From Zelonia costaricensis (lineage: Eukaryota; Euglenozoa; Kinetoplastea; Trypanosomatida; Trypanosomatidae), in contig JASAOO010003496.1 in the NCBI GenBank assembly GCA_030849075.1, forward strand, positions 1 to 64,000: DNA of 64,000 bases, given 5' to 3'. Of this stretch, positions 21,801 to 30,243 are shown in pieces. Under the pieces are notes generated by a model. That model was not told the DNA's origin, ran no database searches, and saw only the letters and a program-made list of their open reading frames with translations. A program made the translations under genes and the position numbers. Positions within the stretch are counted from its first letter, which is position 1; each line of letters begins with the position of its first letter.

Positions 21801-24328
21801 CCCGCCGCGACAGGCTCGGCGAACCAGCTGGCCGGCTCCGCGCCGCCGCCGGCCTCGCCCCCGCTCGTGCCTGGCGGGTGCACAAGCGCCCCGCACGGCC
21901 GCACCGGCGCCGTGAAAGCCTCCAGCCCGTCCACCAGCACCACAAACGCGTGCGAGCTCATGTTGGTCGAGGTGCTGGACTGCGACGGTCGCGTCCCGGC
22001 GTTGCCGTCGCCCTCGCCAAGCGTGAACTCCGCCGCGTACTCGTGGATGCCCGCCTCCCGCATCGCCGCCGCCACCGCCGTCGCTGCCGCAGGCCCCGCG
22101 CGGCTGGCGCGAGCAGCACTCTTGCCCACCACGGAGCCGGAGAGAAGCTGGAGGAAGAAGGAGCTGAGCCGCTCAATGTCCACCTCCGCCTGCACGTAGC
22201 GCAGCACCGCCGCGTTGGTCGTCAGCTGCGACACCACGTGCGTCATGACGCTCCGCAGGTCGGTCGGCTCCTCGTGCAGCAGGGTGGAGCGGGTGGTGTA
22301 GGAGGCAAGGGAGTAGGCGTGCTCGAGTGCCTGCAGCCGTGCCGCGCCGCGGGCCATGAGACTCGCCAGCGAGGCCGCGTCCATGCCGTGCAACAGCAGC
22401 ATGTTGCGGCTTGGTGGGTTGGCGGCGTAGAGGATGAGGCGGTTCATCAGGTTCTTCTTGGCCGCCCCGCTGCTGGCGGCGGCCACGGCCTGCGTGAAGG
22501 TCATGTCCCACGCGCGCTGCAGGCCGATGCCGCGCAGCAGACGGCCTAGCGACTTGGCGCCGGCGTCCGTCTCGGACGCGGTGCGGGCGCGCTGCCGGCG
22601 CTGCTCGAAGTCGACGCAGATTGACACGAGTATGCGCAGGCGGTCGTGGATGGCGGACTCAAAGCGCTGCAGCTGCGTCAGCCGGACGCCGCCATCGGGG
22701 CTCGTGCACTCGAACGCGGCGGGGTACTTGGACACGACGAGCTCGGGTACCGGCGCCAAAGCCACCACCTCCTCCCGCCACGTCACGTGCCGCTTCCACT
22801 GGTACTCCTCCGTCGCGTAGTCCCAGACGAGCGACTTGGGGAAGGGCACGGCTGTGGATGCGGTGTCGACGTGGAGGGCTGCCGTCGCGGGCACCGTGTT
22901 CGACGCCACCGTGCTCGGATGTGGCTCGTCGTCACCGATGACGATTGCCCGCACGACGGTGCGGTGGCGGTCCGGGTAGGCAATGATGGGGTCCGCCGTC
23001 AGCAGCGGAGCGAGCGCGGGGGGCACCTGTAACGTGCGCGTGTCGCGGCGCGTCGCGACGAGCAGCCAGCGCGTGCGGCGCAGCGCCGCCTCGTGCGCCT
23101 CGTACAGCACCGGCTGCAGCACCGCCGGCTCCCCGTGCACCTGCGCGTCCGAGACGTTCGCCTGCTGGCCCGCGCGCGAGGCCGCCTGCGCCGTGCCCGC
23201 GCTGGTGGCGTCGTCTGGCCCGACCTGCAGGTGCAGCATCGCGCTGGCGGGCAGCTGCGTGTAGTCGCCCGGGCGGTCGCCGATGAGCTCGATGGCGGCA
23301 AAGCGGGCCCGCTCAAGAACCGCCGTGAAGTCGCTGGCTGGGCGAAAGTGCAGCGCCCTGCTGTACGAGCCCGCCGTCCTGTGTAGCGCCCCCACCGGTG
23401 GTCCTGCCGGGGCGGCCGCATCAGCCTTGCCTGCCGCCGCCACGCCGGGGCTGCCATTCCCGGCCCCGGCCCCGCCGCCGACGACGACCGGGCGCAGGAT
23501 GAGGCGGTGCGGCGCGAACTCGTCGTTGAGCTGCGGGAAAACCGTGCCGCACAGCAGCTCCACCTCCGTGTCGAACAGGAGCGGCGGCGCGAGGATGGGC
23601 ACGTCCAGCACGCGCCAGCCCGTCCGCGGCGACGGTGGCGGCAACTCGTAACCGTCCGCGAGGGCCGCCTCGACGCGGCGGCGCAGCGCCAGCAGCACGT
23701 CCGCCTCGCTGGGCACCGCGGCCGCCGTCGCCGCCTGCTGTGCGGATGTTGCGCTCAGCGTCGTGGTCGCCATGGCGAGCGCGGCCTCCACCGTGCGGTG
23801 CACCGGTGCCTTCTCGGTGGCGTTGAATTGCAGTGCGCGGCTGACCTTGGCCAGCACCGCGGGTGGCACGTGCGTGCCCTGCAACTTGATCGCGCGCAGG
23901 GTGGGGGTCTGTTGGGCGAGGTTGAGCAGCGCCAGGCCGCCGGCGAGAGAGATGTCGGTGTTGTCTGAAAAGTCGAGCAGGGCAAGCCGACTGTGGCCAC
24001 GCATGGCCCGGCAAAAGAGCACGACGGCGTCGTTGGTGATGCCGTTGCGCGGGGCGAGCACCTCGGCGATGTTTGGGTTGTGGGGCAGCATCACCGCAAT
24101 CGCCTGCAGCCCGCCAGCGCCGACGTAGTTGCGGGACAGGTCGACAATGGAACCGCTCTGCAACACGGGAAGTTGCTCCACGACAGCCTTGTTGGCCTTG
24201 TGGCTCAAGGCGCGACAACACGCCTCGAACGCGCTGGCGTGCGCGCTGGCCTCGCTGGGTGCTGACGCGGCATCGCTCGTGTCCGCTGCGGCTGCAGCGG
24301 GGGCCGCGGCCGCAAATGACGTGGGCAT
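18887..24328 (-). CDS. LRR / DUF4062-like / STAND-NTPase / WD40 giant protein with degenerate P-loop
   Basis: This is a 1813-residue protein. Residues 57-170 hold leucine-rich repeats of the ribonuclease-inhibitor type. Residues about 238-290 (LDVPILAPPLLF, VFPQLNDE) resemble the N-terminal DUF4062 region of NWD1/TEP1-like proteins. A NACHT-like STAND module spans about 635-1150: the P-loop position reads LLLHGMDAASLASL (644-657) and lacks the GxGK[ST] core, while a Walker B-like FVVLVDGLEAF is kept at about 795-805. A winged-helix-like segment follows (RYALGLLMASRWGLLLPELRDLL). Residues about 1340-1813 form WD40-type repeats (VTASSDRSLAWV, AAVTEDRTLWVYDG). It is probably a scaffold or sensor. 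Its partners are unknown. The frame is open upstream to 24637, but a pyrimidine tract with AG at 24339 sets the start at the ATG at 24328. Confidence 0.88.
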   Translation of the reverse strand: MPTSFAAAAPAAAAADTSDAASAPSEASAHASAFEACCRALSHKANKAVVEQLPVLQSGSIVDLSRNYVGAGGLQAIAVMLPHNPNIAEVLAPRNGITNDAVVLFCRAMRGHSRLALLDFSDNTDISLAGGLALLNLAQQTPTLRAIKLQGTHVPPAVLAKVSRALQFNATEKAPVHRTVEAALAMATTTLSATSAQQAATAAAVPSEADVLLALRRRVEAALADGYELPPPSPRTGWRVLDVPILAPPLLFDTEVELLCGTVFPQLNDEFAPHRLILRPVVVGGGAGAGNGSPGVAAAGKADAAAPAGPPVGALHRTAGSYSRALHFRPASDFTAVLERARFAAIELIGDRPGDYTQLPASAMLHLQVGPDDATSAGTAQAASRAGQQANVSDAQVHGEPAVLQPVLYEAHEAALRRTRWLLVATRRDTRTLQVPPALAPLLTADPIIAYPDRHRTVVRAIVIGDDEPHPSTVASNTVPATAALHVDTASTAVPFPKSLVWDYATEEYQWKRHVTWREEVVALAPVPELVVSKYPAAFECTSPDGGVRLTQLQRFESAIHDRLRILVSICVDFEQRRQRARTASETDAGAKSLGRLLRGIGLQRAWDMTFTQAVAAASSGAAKKNLMNRLILYAANPPSRNMLLLHGMDAASLASLMARGAARLQALEHAYSLASYTTRSTLLHEEPTDLRSVMTHVVSQLTTNAAVLRYVQAEVDIERLSSFFLQLLSGSVVGKSAARASRAGPAAATAVAAAMREAGIHEYAAEFTLGEGDGNAGTRPSQSSTSTNMSSHAFVVLVDGLEAFTAPVRPCGALVHPPGTSGGEAGGGAEPASWFAEPVAAGRQSLLPTSITSFISKSAGRAQPTAMEALLPRALARNVRLIASCASNSTAYSAFRHLGRDTVEMLSFGAVSANEVEQYLAPASLARVGLVFSEDEFECARGKRDAPVAEYMTYLLDAARNVHESPGFLSQAQAIEAFPDTLEEAAQGVYDRLVHTFGLPLSRYALGLLMASRWGLLLPELRDLLPSLSTCRLQELLRLLRPALETEPPTAAVEVMGTSSGNALLGAARLTAPSFIEVVQREALELAADELQTEDDQRVCHRQLALYYLAIVYRKVRLGRTGGAGAAAGHAERPDTQAVQRRAFKELIYHMTQSGDFWSQMDVTVLSLPFLEEVYAAGLGYAYLRDLTSAFNERYQRHLLGEDIGEPSWQQQQLHAQEEEDRFDFASADHQLGGAGVRFSITPGTGSGNRYALPTVLKRMRDYICFAHQYGLLLSLRPTLVAQVALQIPASQLNAVQRDAVRHLHRQLQDKSGGLGAGKAGGDFARVFFTAVTSASVTKQPTHLRPITCAAYLPNRRFVVTASSDRSLAWVNPETGSVSWYARQLTAPVKSLTVCRTSAYVAAVTEDRTLWVYDGLQGTLVTHFRGTEWFDAPIDSLVFSCRGRYLWVVTSDARVRCFACESGQLRCTLGATELLQTASGEPSEAAAEVQAQLSEWRCRRNFLHVVADDTDDEVCTTFLGVEVRHWRLLPWEESQPGADGAVQTPRQRTAEVACEMTLACAVDPIATAAQARDVGVRAGYKTMERWCAGASVAPGSPLCILAAPLSEPEVQLLVVQSEYGTASVAVRFPLAAALQPFSAPATPEAVVLSASPDGQWVAVGLAGGAVNLFCIGAAYNTWRRQPHSPSRAAVVCGVTSIFTSLMPTVGLSSAPLRSLAFHRAGHFVFALGHSLVCWRLPEAATAAATAPPSPADAVRSDADGEYLCPDSPACLTVLPPPTSSIGDAELPRNIAEVALGGDTGRVMLLKLWQQLI

Positions 24329-25283
24329 CGCAGACTCCCTGCAAGAAAGGAAAAAAAAAGGAGCGTCAAACACAGCAGAAGCCCCCTCCCTCCGAAGAAA
24401 GCAGTAAGCCGACCACGCGTCGTGTGTAGTGCTTGCGCCGACGTGGGCTACGTTTCTCCTTTCTTGTTCGTTCCTTTTGCTTCTCAGTTGTGGCCTGTGT
24501 GAGCGGGCGGGGGGGGGGGCGGCAAAGCTCCGCACTGCGGTCAAAACACCTGTGGGCAGCGGCAAAGCGACCAGGAGCTTGGATGTATTGGGTGCGACGG
24601 TGATTAGGTAACAGTGGGCATTGGCGAGAGTGAACACGTGAGGAATGGAGCAGTGCAGCGAGGAGAAGCCGATGGGAGCGAGAGAGAGGGAGAGCGGGGG
24701 TCAGAGAGCCACCCTGGAAGCCACGGAAGGGGCTGCAGGCGCGCCTCCGCATCGGAGTTGCGGGCGCACTGAAGCGCCGGGCAACAAAAGGGACAGCGAC
24801 AGCGCACCGGGCTGACGCTTTCGCCTTGAGAACCAAGCAGCCCTGCGAACGGCGCGTCCGCTGGGAGGGTTTGGAAACAGAGCTTGGTGTCGCAGGTGGC
24901 CAGAACGGGCGCGGTGCAAAACACTTGCGACGCATCCGCGTTCAGTAAAAAGCCATCCAACTCCTGCTGGCCTCCACAGCGGCCCTCGAAAAAGGTGAGC
25001 TGCCGGAGTGCCTTGCACTCGGCTCGTTTGTTAACGATTTGTTATCGTGAACGGTGGCGTTCACCCACACGAGCGAGGCGCGTCCACGTCGTTCAAGAAC
25101 CACCAAAGGAGGCGGAAATGCCCCGCACGCGCCACGCGCACGCGCGACTGACAGGTTAGCAGTCAAACACTGCGGCAACGTGAGCCGGAAGCCGTGGCGC
25201 TGCAGGATGCTCGTCGCGCGTACACCCGTTCTCGCCACCGCCGGTCTGGAATGCTTGCCCTCCACATGGACTCCTGCGTCGCC
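24329..25283. other. Short intergenic spacer between SPT4 and the STAND/WD40 gene
   Basis: It contains the acceptor for the STAND gene and the SPT4 3' UTR. A 107-codon minus-strand frame at 24942-25265 shows no recognisable domain and is treated as spurious. Confidence 0.65.
24339..24340 (-). promoter_or_regulatory. Predicted spliced-leader acceptor for the STAND/WD40 gene
   Basis: A run of T and C (about 24341-24360 on the minus strand) ends in CTTGCAG ten nucleotides before the ATG at 24328. It is a near-ideal trans-splicing acceptor and excludes the roughly 100-codon in-frame extension upstream. Confidence 0.75.
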
Positions 25284-25715
25284 TCACGCGTACAGCTCCG
25301 GCGCGGCCTCAGCGCCGGGCTCGCCTTCCCCAGCGTTTGCCGCATACGGCTCCATCACGTCGTCGTCCTCCTCGTCCTCCGGCTCATCGTCCGACAGCGT
25401 CTCCGCGAAAATGCCGTTGGTCGGCTCGCGGCTCTTCATGATCAGACGCGCCACCCACGACTGCTCAGGTGCGATGAGGCCGATGAAGTTGTGGAAGTGT
25501 GGGGTCGCGAAGTCGAGCAAGGTGTCGCGGTCCGGCACCCCCATCGTCGCGCTGCACTCCACGCAGCCCGTCGTGTACCACTGCGCCTCGGACAGGATGC
25601 GGCGGCAGCGGCGGCACGCAAAGTAGCGGCCATCAGTGAGCGGCAGCTGCGGTGGTGCCTCGGCGGGCTCCTCCGCTGCCGCCGCGGCTGGCCGTTGTCG
25701 CTGCGATGTTTGCAT
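25284..25715 (-). CDS. SPT4: Transcription elongation factor SPT4
   Basis: This 143-residue zinc-finger protein is the partner of SPT5 in the DSIF elongation complex on RNA polymerase II (and likely Pol I). The four zinc ligands are C34/C37 and C51/C54 (CRRC and CVEC). They are followed by the family core DFATPHFHNFIGLI and APEQSWVARLI at about 68-92, and then the family's GIFAE strand. Human SPT4 has 117 residues. This one has a short Ala/Gln-rich N terminus and an acidic C-terminal tail (DDEPEDEEDDD). In trypanosomatids transcription is polycistronic, so SPT4/5 is expected to be general. The ATG is close to candidate acceptors at 25740 and 25725. Confidence 0.95.
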   Translation of the reverse strand: MQTSQRQRPAAAAAEEPAEAPPQLPLTDGRYFACRRCRRILSEAQWYTTGCVECSATMGVPDRDTLLDFATPHFHNFIGLIAPEQSWVARLIMKSREPTNGIFAETLSDDEPEDEEDDDVMEPYAANAGEGEPGAEAAPELYA

Positions 25716-25739
25716 GGCAGATATCTAAAGTGAATGCTG

Positions 25740-25741
25740 CT
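25740..25741 (-). promoter_or_regulatory. Predicted spliced-leader acceptor for SPT4
   Basis: A C-rich tract on the minus strand ends in CCTACCAG, 25 nt from the ATG. A second AG (25725-25726, CTTTAG) lies closer to the start. Either would give a very short 5' UTR. Confidence 0.45.
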
Positions 25742-28514
25742 GGTAGGACAGGGGGGAGGGGCACGAAAGATGCCCTTGATGGTGCGAGGTCGGCGACGGA
25801 ACGAAGAGAAAGAGAGGGAGAAGAAGCGGGGGCGTCTTCGCGTGGGCCTCTTCGCGTTGGTAACACCGCGTAGTGCACAGGTGGTGGGCCGAAACGTCAA
25901 ACCAGGCGCATTGTGCAGGTCAAGAGGGAGGACGAGGGGAGGGGGGGGACAGGTACATCAGCAACAGTCTTTTACATGTCACCACCGTACGCACGCAGGG
26001 AGACGCCTCTGCAGGCGCGAAGAGCATCCAGATGACGAGCGGCACTGCTTCGAGAACAGGTAGCCTAACCCACCTCGCATTCCCGTAGGCGAGGAGCGCG
26101 TGCTCTGCAGGTCACGGAGTCAGCTCATCAGCCACGCCATGTGCGGCACGCTGCAATCAAATGCTCGAGGAGCTCCCGCTCCTTCTGTTTTCTCTCTCGG
26201 GTGCATTCCTGATGTCGTGCACGCTGCTGTGTCTGTGCACACTCCATTTCGACTGGGGTTCGGACTGCTCTACCTTTCTTGTTTCTTCTTGTATCTGTTC
26301 TGCATGGCTTCATGCCGCTGGCGTGACTCACGTATTGAGTGGGAGGGGATGGGGAGAGAGGGAAGTGATGGGGAAGATGGAGGTGGTGAGGAGAAACAGT
26401 ACGGTGCGCGACGGTGATGGGGGCAGTAAAGGGCGGGGGAAGGGGGAGGCGCGTCGCGGAGGAAGGCACGTAACGCAGACAGAAAAGGGCACACAAGCGA
26501 ACGAGCACACGCATACACAGGCAGGGAGCGAAGACAAAGTGAAGAAAACGCAGTTGCACACGGAAGCCGGAAAAAACAGCAATGCCGACAGACACACACA
26601 CACACATTGGACGGAAGGGGGGGGCTGAAAAAGGTGCAGAGGGGCGCCACAAGGAAGAACAAGAAAGAAATGCAAACCAGCATCATGGGCACGTCGACAA
26701 CAACACCACAAGTGCACAAAAACCCCCTCCTCCATGAGCAAGACACGAACACCCACCGCGTAGGACGGCACGCAAGCGAGCACCTTGACAGGCAAAAGCA
26801 AGAAAAAAAAGTGTCAGAGGTGGGGGGGAACAGGGGCGGGAGGTCAGTCGGCGCGATGAACACCAAGGAAACTCAAGAGCGGGTAGAAAAAAAAGGAACG
26901 GAGTGAAGGGTGAGACAGACACTCGCCAGACACCTCGACAAATATCTGAGAGGAGGAAGACGCACAACAGCGTGGGGAGGGAGGGAGGAAACCACCAGCA
27001 CAAACACCAACAATAACAAAAAGGAGGCTTCAACAGCGGGGAGGCGCGGGGAGGGGGGGGCAACTCTTTGGAGATGCCCCCCCCCTTACCACACGCGAAA
27101 TAGACCTCAGCAAAACAACGAGAGACAGACCTCCACTGCTGCCGGTGCCCGACGAAGCGACCAGACAGCGGGGTGGAGGCGGCACAACCTGTGTAGGGGG
27201 GCATCAACTGAGACGCACAAAGCAAGAAGTCAGCGGAGAGTGATGGTAACAATTACATGAGCAGTCTTAACGTACATGCACGTGTCGCTCGCACCATCTC
27301 CACGATGATATCAGGGAGTAGGAGGAGCAGAAGAAGGACACAAAACACAAAAGATGCACTGAAAGAGAGAAAGCAGTCTTGATGCACAACGCAGAAAGCG
27401 ACGATGACGCCACGCACGTCGTCAACGACATGAGAAACGCAGTGAGATGGCCATGATGACAACGGAAGGGGGCGGGGGAAGGGAGAGAAAGAACCCACAA
27501 GTTCCCGGAGTGCGAATAGGAGCGCCGTCATCTGGACCAGCGGCGTGAAAAGAAAGGGCAAAGGGAAGGCGGAGGGGGGAGGGGGAGCTCCGGTTGTGTT
27601 CGTGTGAAGGCGCTCCCTGCGCGCTTTCGGGCATGTGTGCGTTTTGTGGGCGGGTATTCGAGGTCCTGAAGCGATTGCGCACACGGATGTGGGAGGGAAG
27701 AGGAGGGGGTGGGGTGGGGTGAGCGGACTGTACATCGTACGAGAAGGGCACACCAAAATGTGTGAGAGAGAGATGTAGACGAGGGGACGAAGGAAATGTG
27801 CGCCAAGAAAAGGGAGAAAAGACTGGCGATGCACACTGCCGGTGCGGTCTCCCTCCCACCTTTTCTTCAAGTGGATCAATCGCGGGCATTCAGAGCGCAT
27901 GTGTGCCTCCTGTTAGGAGAGAGACGGAAGAGGGCCGACGCTTGGTGCTGCCAGCACGGCCGCGACGTCCAGGCCCTCAGCTCGTCATACGACTTGGCCA
28001 GCAGACCCCAAATGCGCACACTAGAGATGGCCAGAGTGTACGATGTGGCTGTGCAGAAGCAGAAGGAGACACTCGAGGGAGCTGTGAGAGAAAAACAAAG
28101 CAACAAACGTTGTGCTCGAATGCGTCTACAGCTTCAACCAACCGCCGCCAAAGACACACACAAAAGGAAAAGGAATGGAGTGGAGAGAGAGGGGGGGGGC
28201 AGGAAAGGTGGGCATAGAAGAGAAAACAAACAACGGAGTGCAAGGCAGGGAACACACAGAGTGACGCTGGGTGCCGCACACACGACGGCGATGTTGACAT
28301 GACGAGGTGCACAGATGAGAAGTCCCGAGTGGAGTATTGGTAGCGGAGAAGTGAAGGGACAAAGGAGGCGCACGCGTGCAGGCCTCTGCATCGAAAGCGA
28401 GTCGCGGCAGGACCAGCAGTCACGCCTGCCAAACCTCCGCTGAAGTGCACTCACACAGACGGGTGAGAAAAACGAAACAGCGTTAACAGCATCCGTGTAC
28501 ACACACATACATAG

Positions 28515-28534
28515 ACACACACACACACACACAC
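28515..28534. repeat. (AC)n dinucleotide microsatellite
   Basis: About ten AC units in the PP4R3-SPT4 spacer, followed by ACCC. Confidence 0.85.
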
Positions 28535-29208
28535 CCATCAACCTGCTGAAGAAAGGGGAGGAAGGACAGGACGACTTTTGCATGCACCTCAGCCGCTCAC
28601 GCTGCTCACCAGCTGCACGGATCACATCCCACGTGCGTTGTGTGCGCACATGGAAGTGTGGTCGGAGGAGGAGGGAGGCGGGTCTGTGGGGTCAGCACCG
28701 CGCGTGAGAGTGCGCGATGTTGCAGAGAAGCGGAAGAAGGCGAAAGGCTGCCCACGCCGCTGTCATACGATCTTGACGCCCCCACCAAAGAGGGAGGGCA
28801 AGCGAGAGAGAAAAAAAAAAGGCGTTGAGGAGAGGAACAGGACACACACACACACGGAGAAGGACGGCTGCGACGAAGCGCCAGAGGCATGGGACGACAT
28901 CAGCTGCTGCACCAAGACCAACCTTGGAAGTGAGGGGCTGGATGAGGAACGAGCCCGTGCAGCACAGTCCCACAACCCTCGTAGGAAACGCCACGGAGAG
29001 AGAACAGAAATGGCGCGCACACGCTGGCTTGCGCGTGTGCTCTGTGACAGGACAGGGAAACGCAAAGCGATGGAGGCGATCAGCAGTAATGAGGCGAATG
29101 CCAGAAAAAAAAAGAGAAGAAAGAGAAAGCCACAAGCAAGCCCATACGGCAGCAGAGTCACACAAGGGAAAGAGAAGAGGAAAGAGTCGAAGAGGGGGGG
29201 GAACAAAA

Positions 29209-29246
29209 GGGGAGGGGAGGGGAGGGGAGGGGAGGGGAGGGGAGGG
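29209..29246. repeat. (GGGGA)n pentanucleotide repeat
   Basis: Seven and a half perfect GGGGA units. On the plus strand they could form a G-quadruplex. The transcribed RNA would carry the complementary (TCCCC)n, a strong polypyrimidine tract. Confidence 0.9.
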
Positions 29247-29717
29247 AAGAGGAGGGGAGAGGAGGTACCAGAGACCGTCCCTACACGGCGACGTGTGGGC
29301 GTATGGGCGTGTACTCTGTGCCAGCGGACTACAGGGTGAAGGGCTGCAGTGAGAGATGGAAAGAGCAATAGAAAAAAAAAAAACAGAAAAAAAACAAGAA
29401 ACGAGGACGCGCGCAGTGCGTGTCCGCTGTTGTCGGTCGTTCTCTCCCACGAGACGAGCACAGGGGGGGAGGGATGCAGGTTGGCTGAAGCGCGGCGGTA
29501 GAAAGAGGCTCGAGTCTCCCCCCTGTGGTTCAAAAAGGAAAGCACGTGCCACACCGGGTGTGGAGCTGGGGTTTACACGGCCCATTCTTTCCGACGTGGC
29601 AGCTAAACACATGACCGCACAACGCAGACCCTAATGACACGTGGAGACGGAGAACGAACGAAGCGAGAAGAAATCAGCAAAAGGCGCCATTTTGTCGCTT
29701 CCTGCGAACACACCGTC

Positions 29718-29742
29718 ACACACACACACACACACACACACT
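29718..29742. repeat. (CA)n dinucleotide microsatellite
   Basis: About twelve CA units in the spacer downstream of PP4R3. Confidence 0.9.
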
Positions 29743-30243
29743 AGATGCGCCTTCAAGAGAGAAGAGACGGGGCAAAGCAGAAGACGCAGCCGATCTCCTC
29801 TGCGAGGGGCACCCCATCGAGGCCAGCGGATGAAGAGAAGAATGCCGCATATAGAGAGAGGGTGAGAGCGAAAGGGAAAAAAAAAGCAAAAGGAAAGGAG
29901 GCAACACGGCGCGCAGGCATGATGCCACGAGGAAGGAGGACAACATAAAAAAAAAAAAGCGCACAAGCGACGCACGTAAAGGCACGAAGACAGGCCACCG
30001 CTGTCGGCACCAGGACCCACTTTGCCTCCACTGCACCACTCTGTAGGTGTGGGTGTCGGTGTGTGGTAACGTGGAGGTGTGTCCTCTATGAGCGGAAGCG
30101 CACAACACGCAGCCGGTGCGACCATCTTAATGGGTCAGTGGGCCGCAGGTTGCGGCTCTGCCGCTATCCCCACCCGCCGCGGGGTTTGTCGGTCTCAGCC
30201 CAAAACGCGCACACGTGTCCGCATGCTCCGAGAGCCCGCCACA

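Larger units (their letters stand above)
25716..30243. other. 4.5 kb intergenic region between PP4R3 and SPT4
   Basis: No supported gene. The plus strand is strongly purine-rich, so the transcript strand is C/T-rich. Repeats include (AC)n at 28515-28534, (CA)n at 29718-29742 and a (GGGGA)n tract at 29209-29246. A pyrimidine tract and AG for SPT4 lie at 25740-25741. Long minus-strand frames (for example 28692-29612) encode only low-complexity Ser/Pro/Leu/Phe sequence. Confidence 0.65.

Noticed and set aside
22110..22140. GKS in the STAND protein (about residue 735) as a possible Walker A
   Set aside because: The Gly four residues earlier that the GxxxxGK[ST] motif needs is a Ser, and it lies about 90 residues after the normal P-loop position, close to the Walker B segment.
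20297..22549. 750-codon plus-strand open frame antisense to the STAND/WD40 gene
   Set aside because: It is an Arg/Gly/Ala/Val-rich shadow frame created by high third-position GC on the other strand, with no domain. Similar shadows lie antisense to the sorting nexin (9537-11132), GP63-like (4918-6174) and PP4R3 (30313-32037, 33214-34386) genes.
24942..25265. 107-codon minus-strand frame between SPT4 and the STAND gene
   Set aside because: Mixed composition but no recognisable family, no pyrimidine-tract acceptor near its start, and it fills most of a normal-length spacer.
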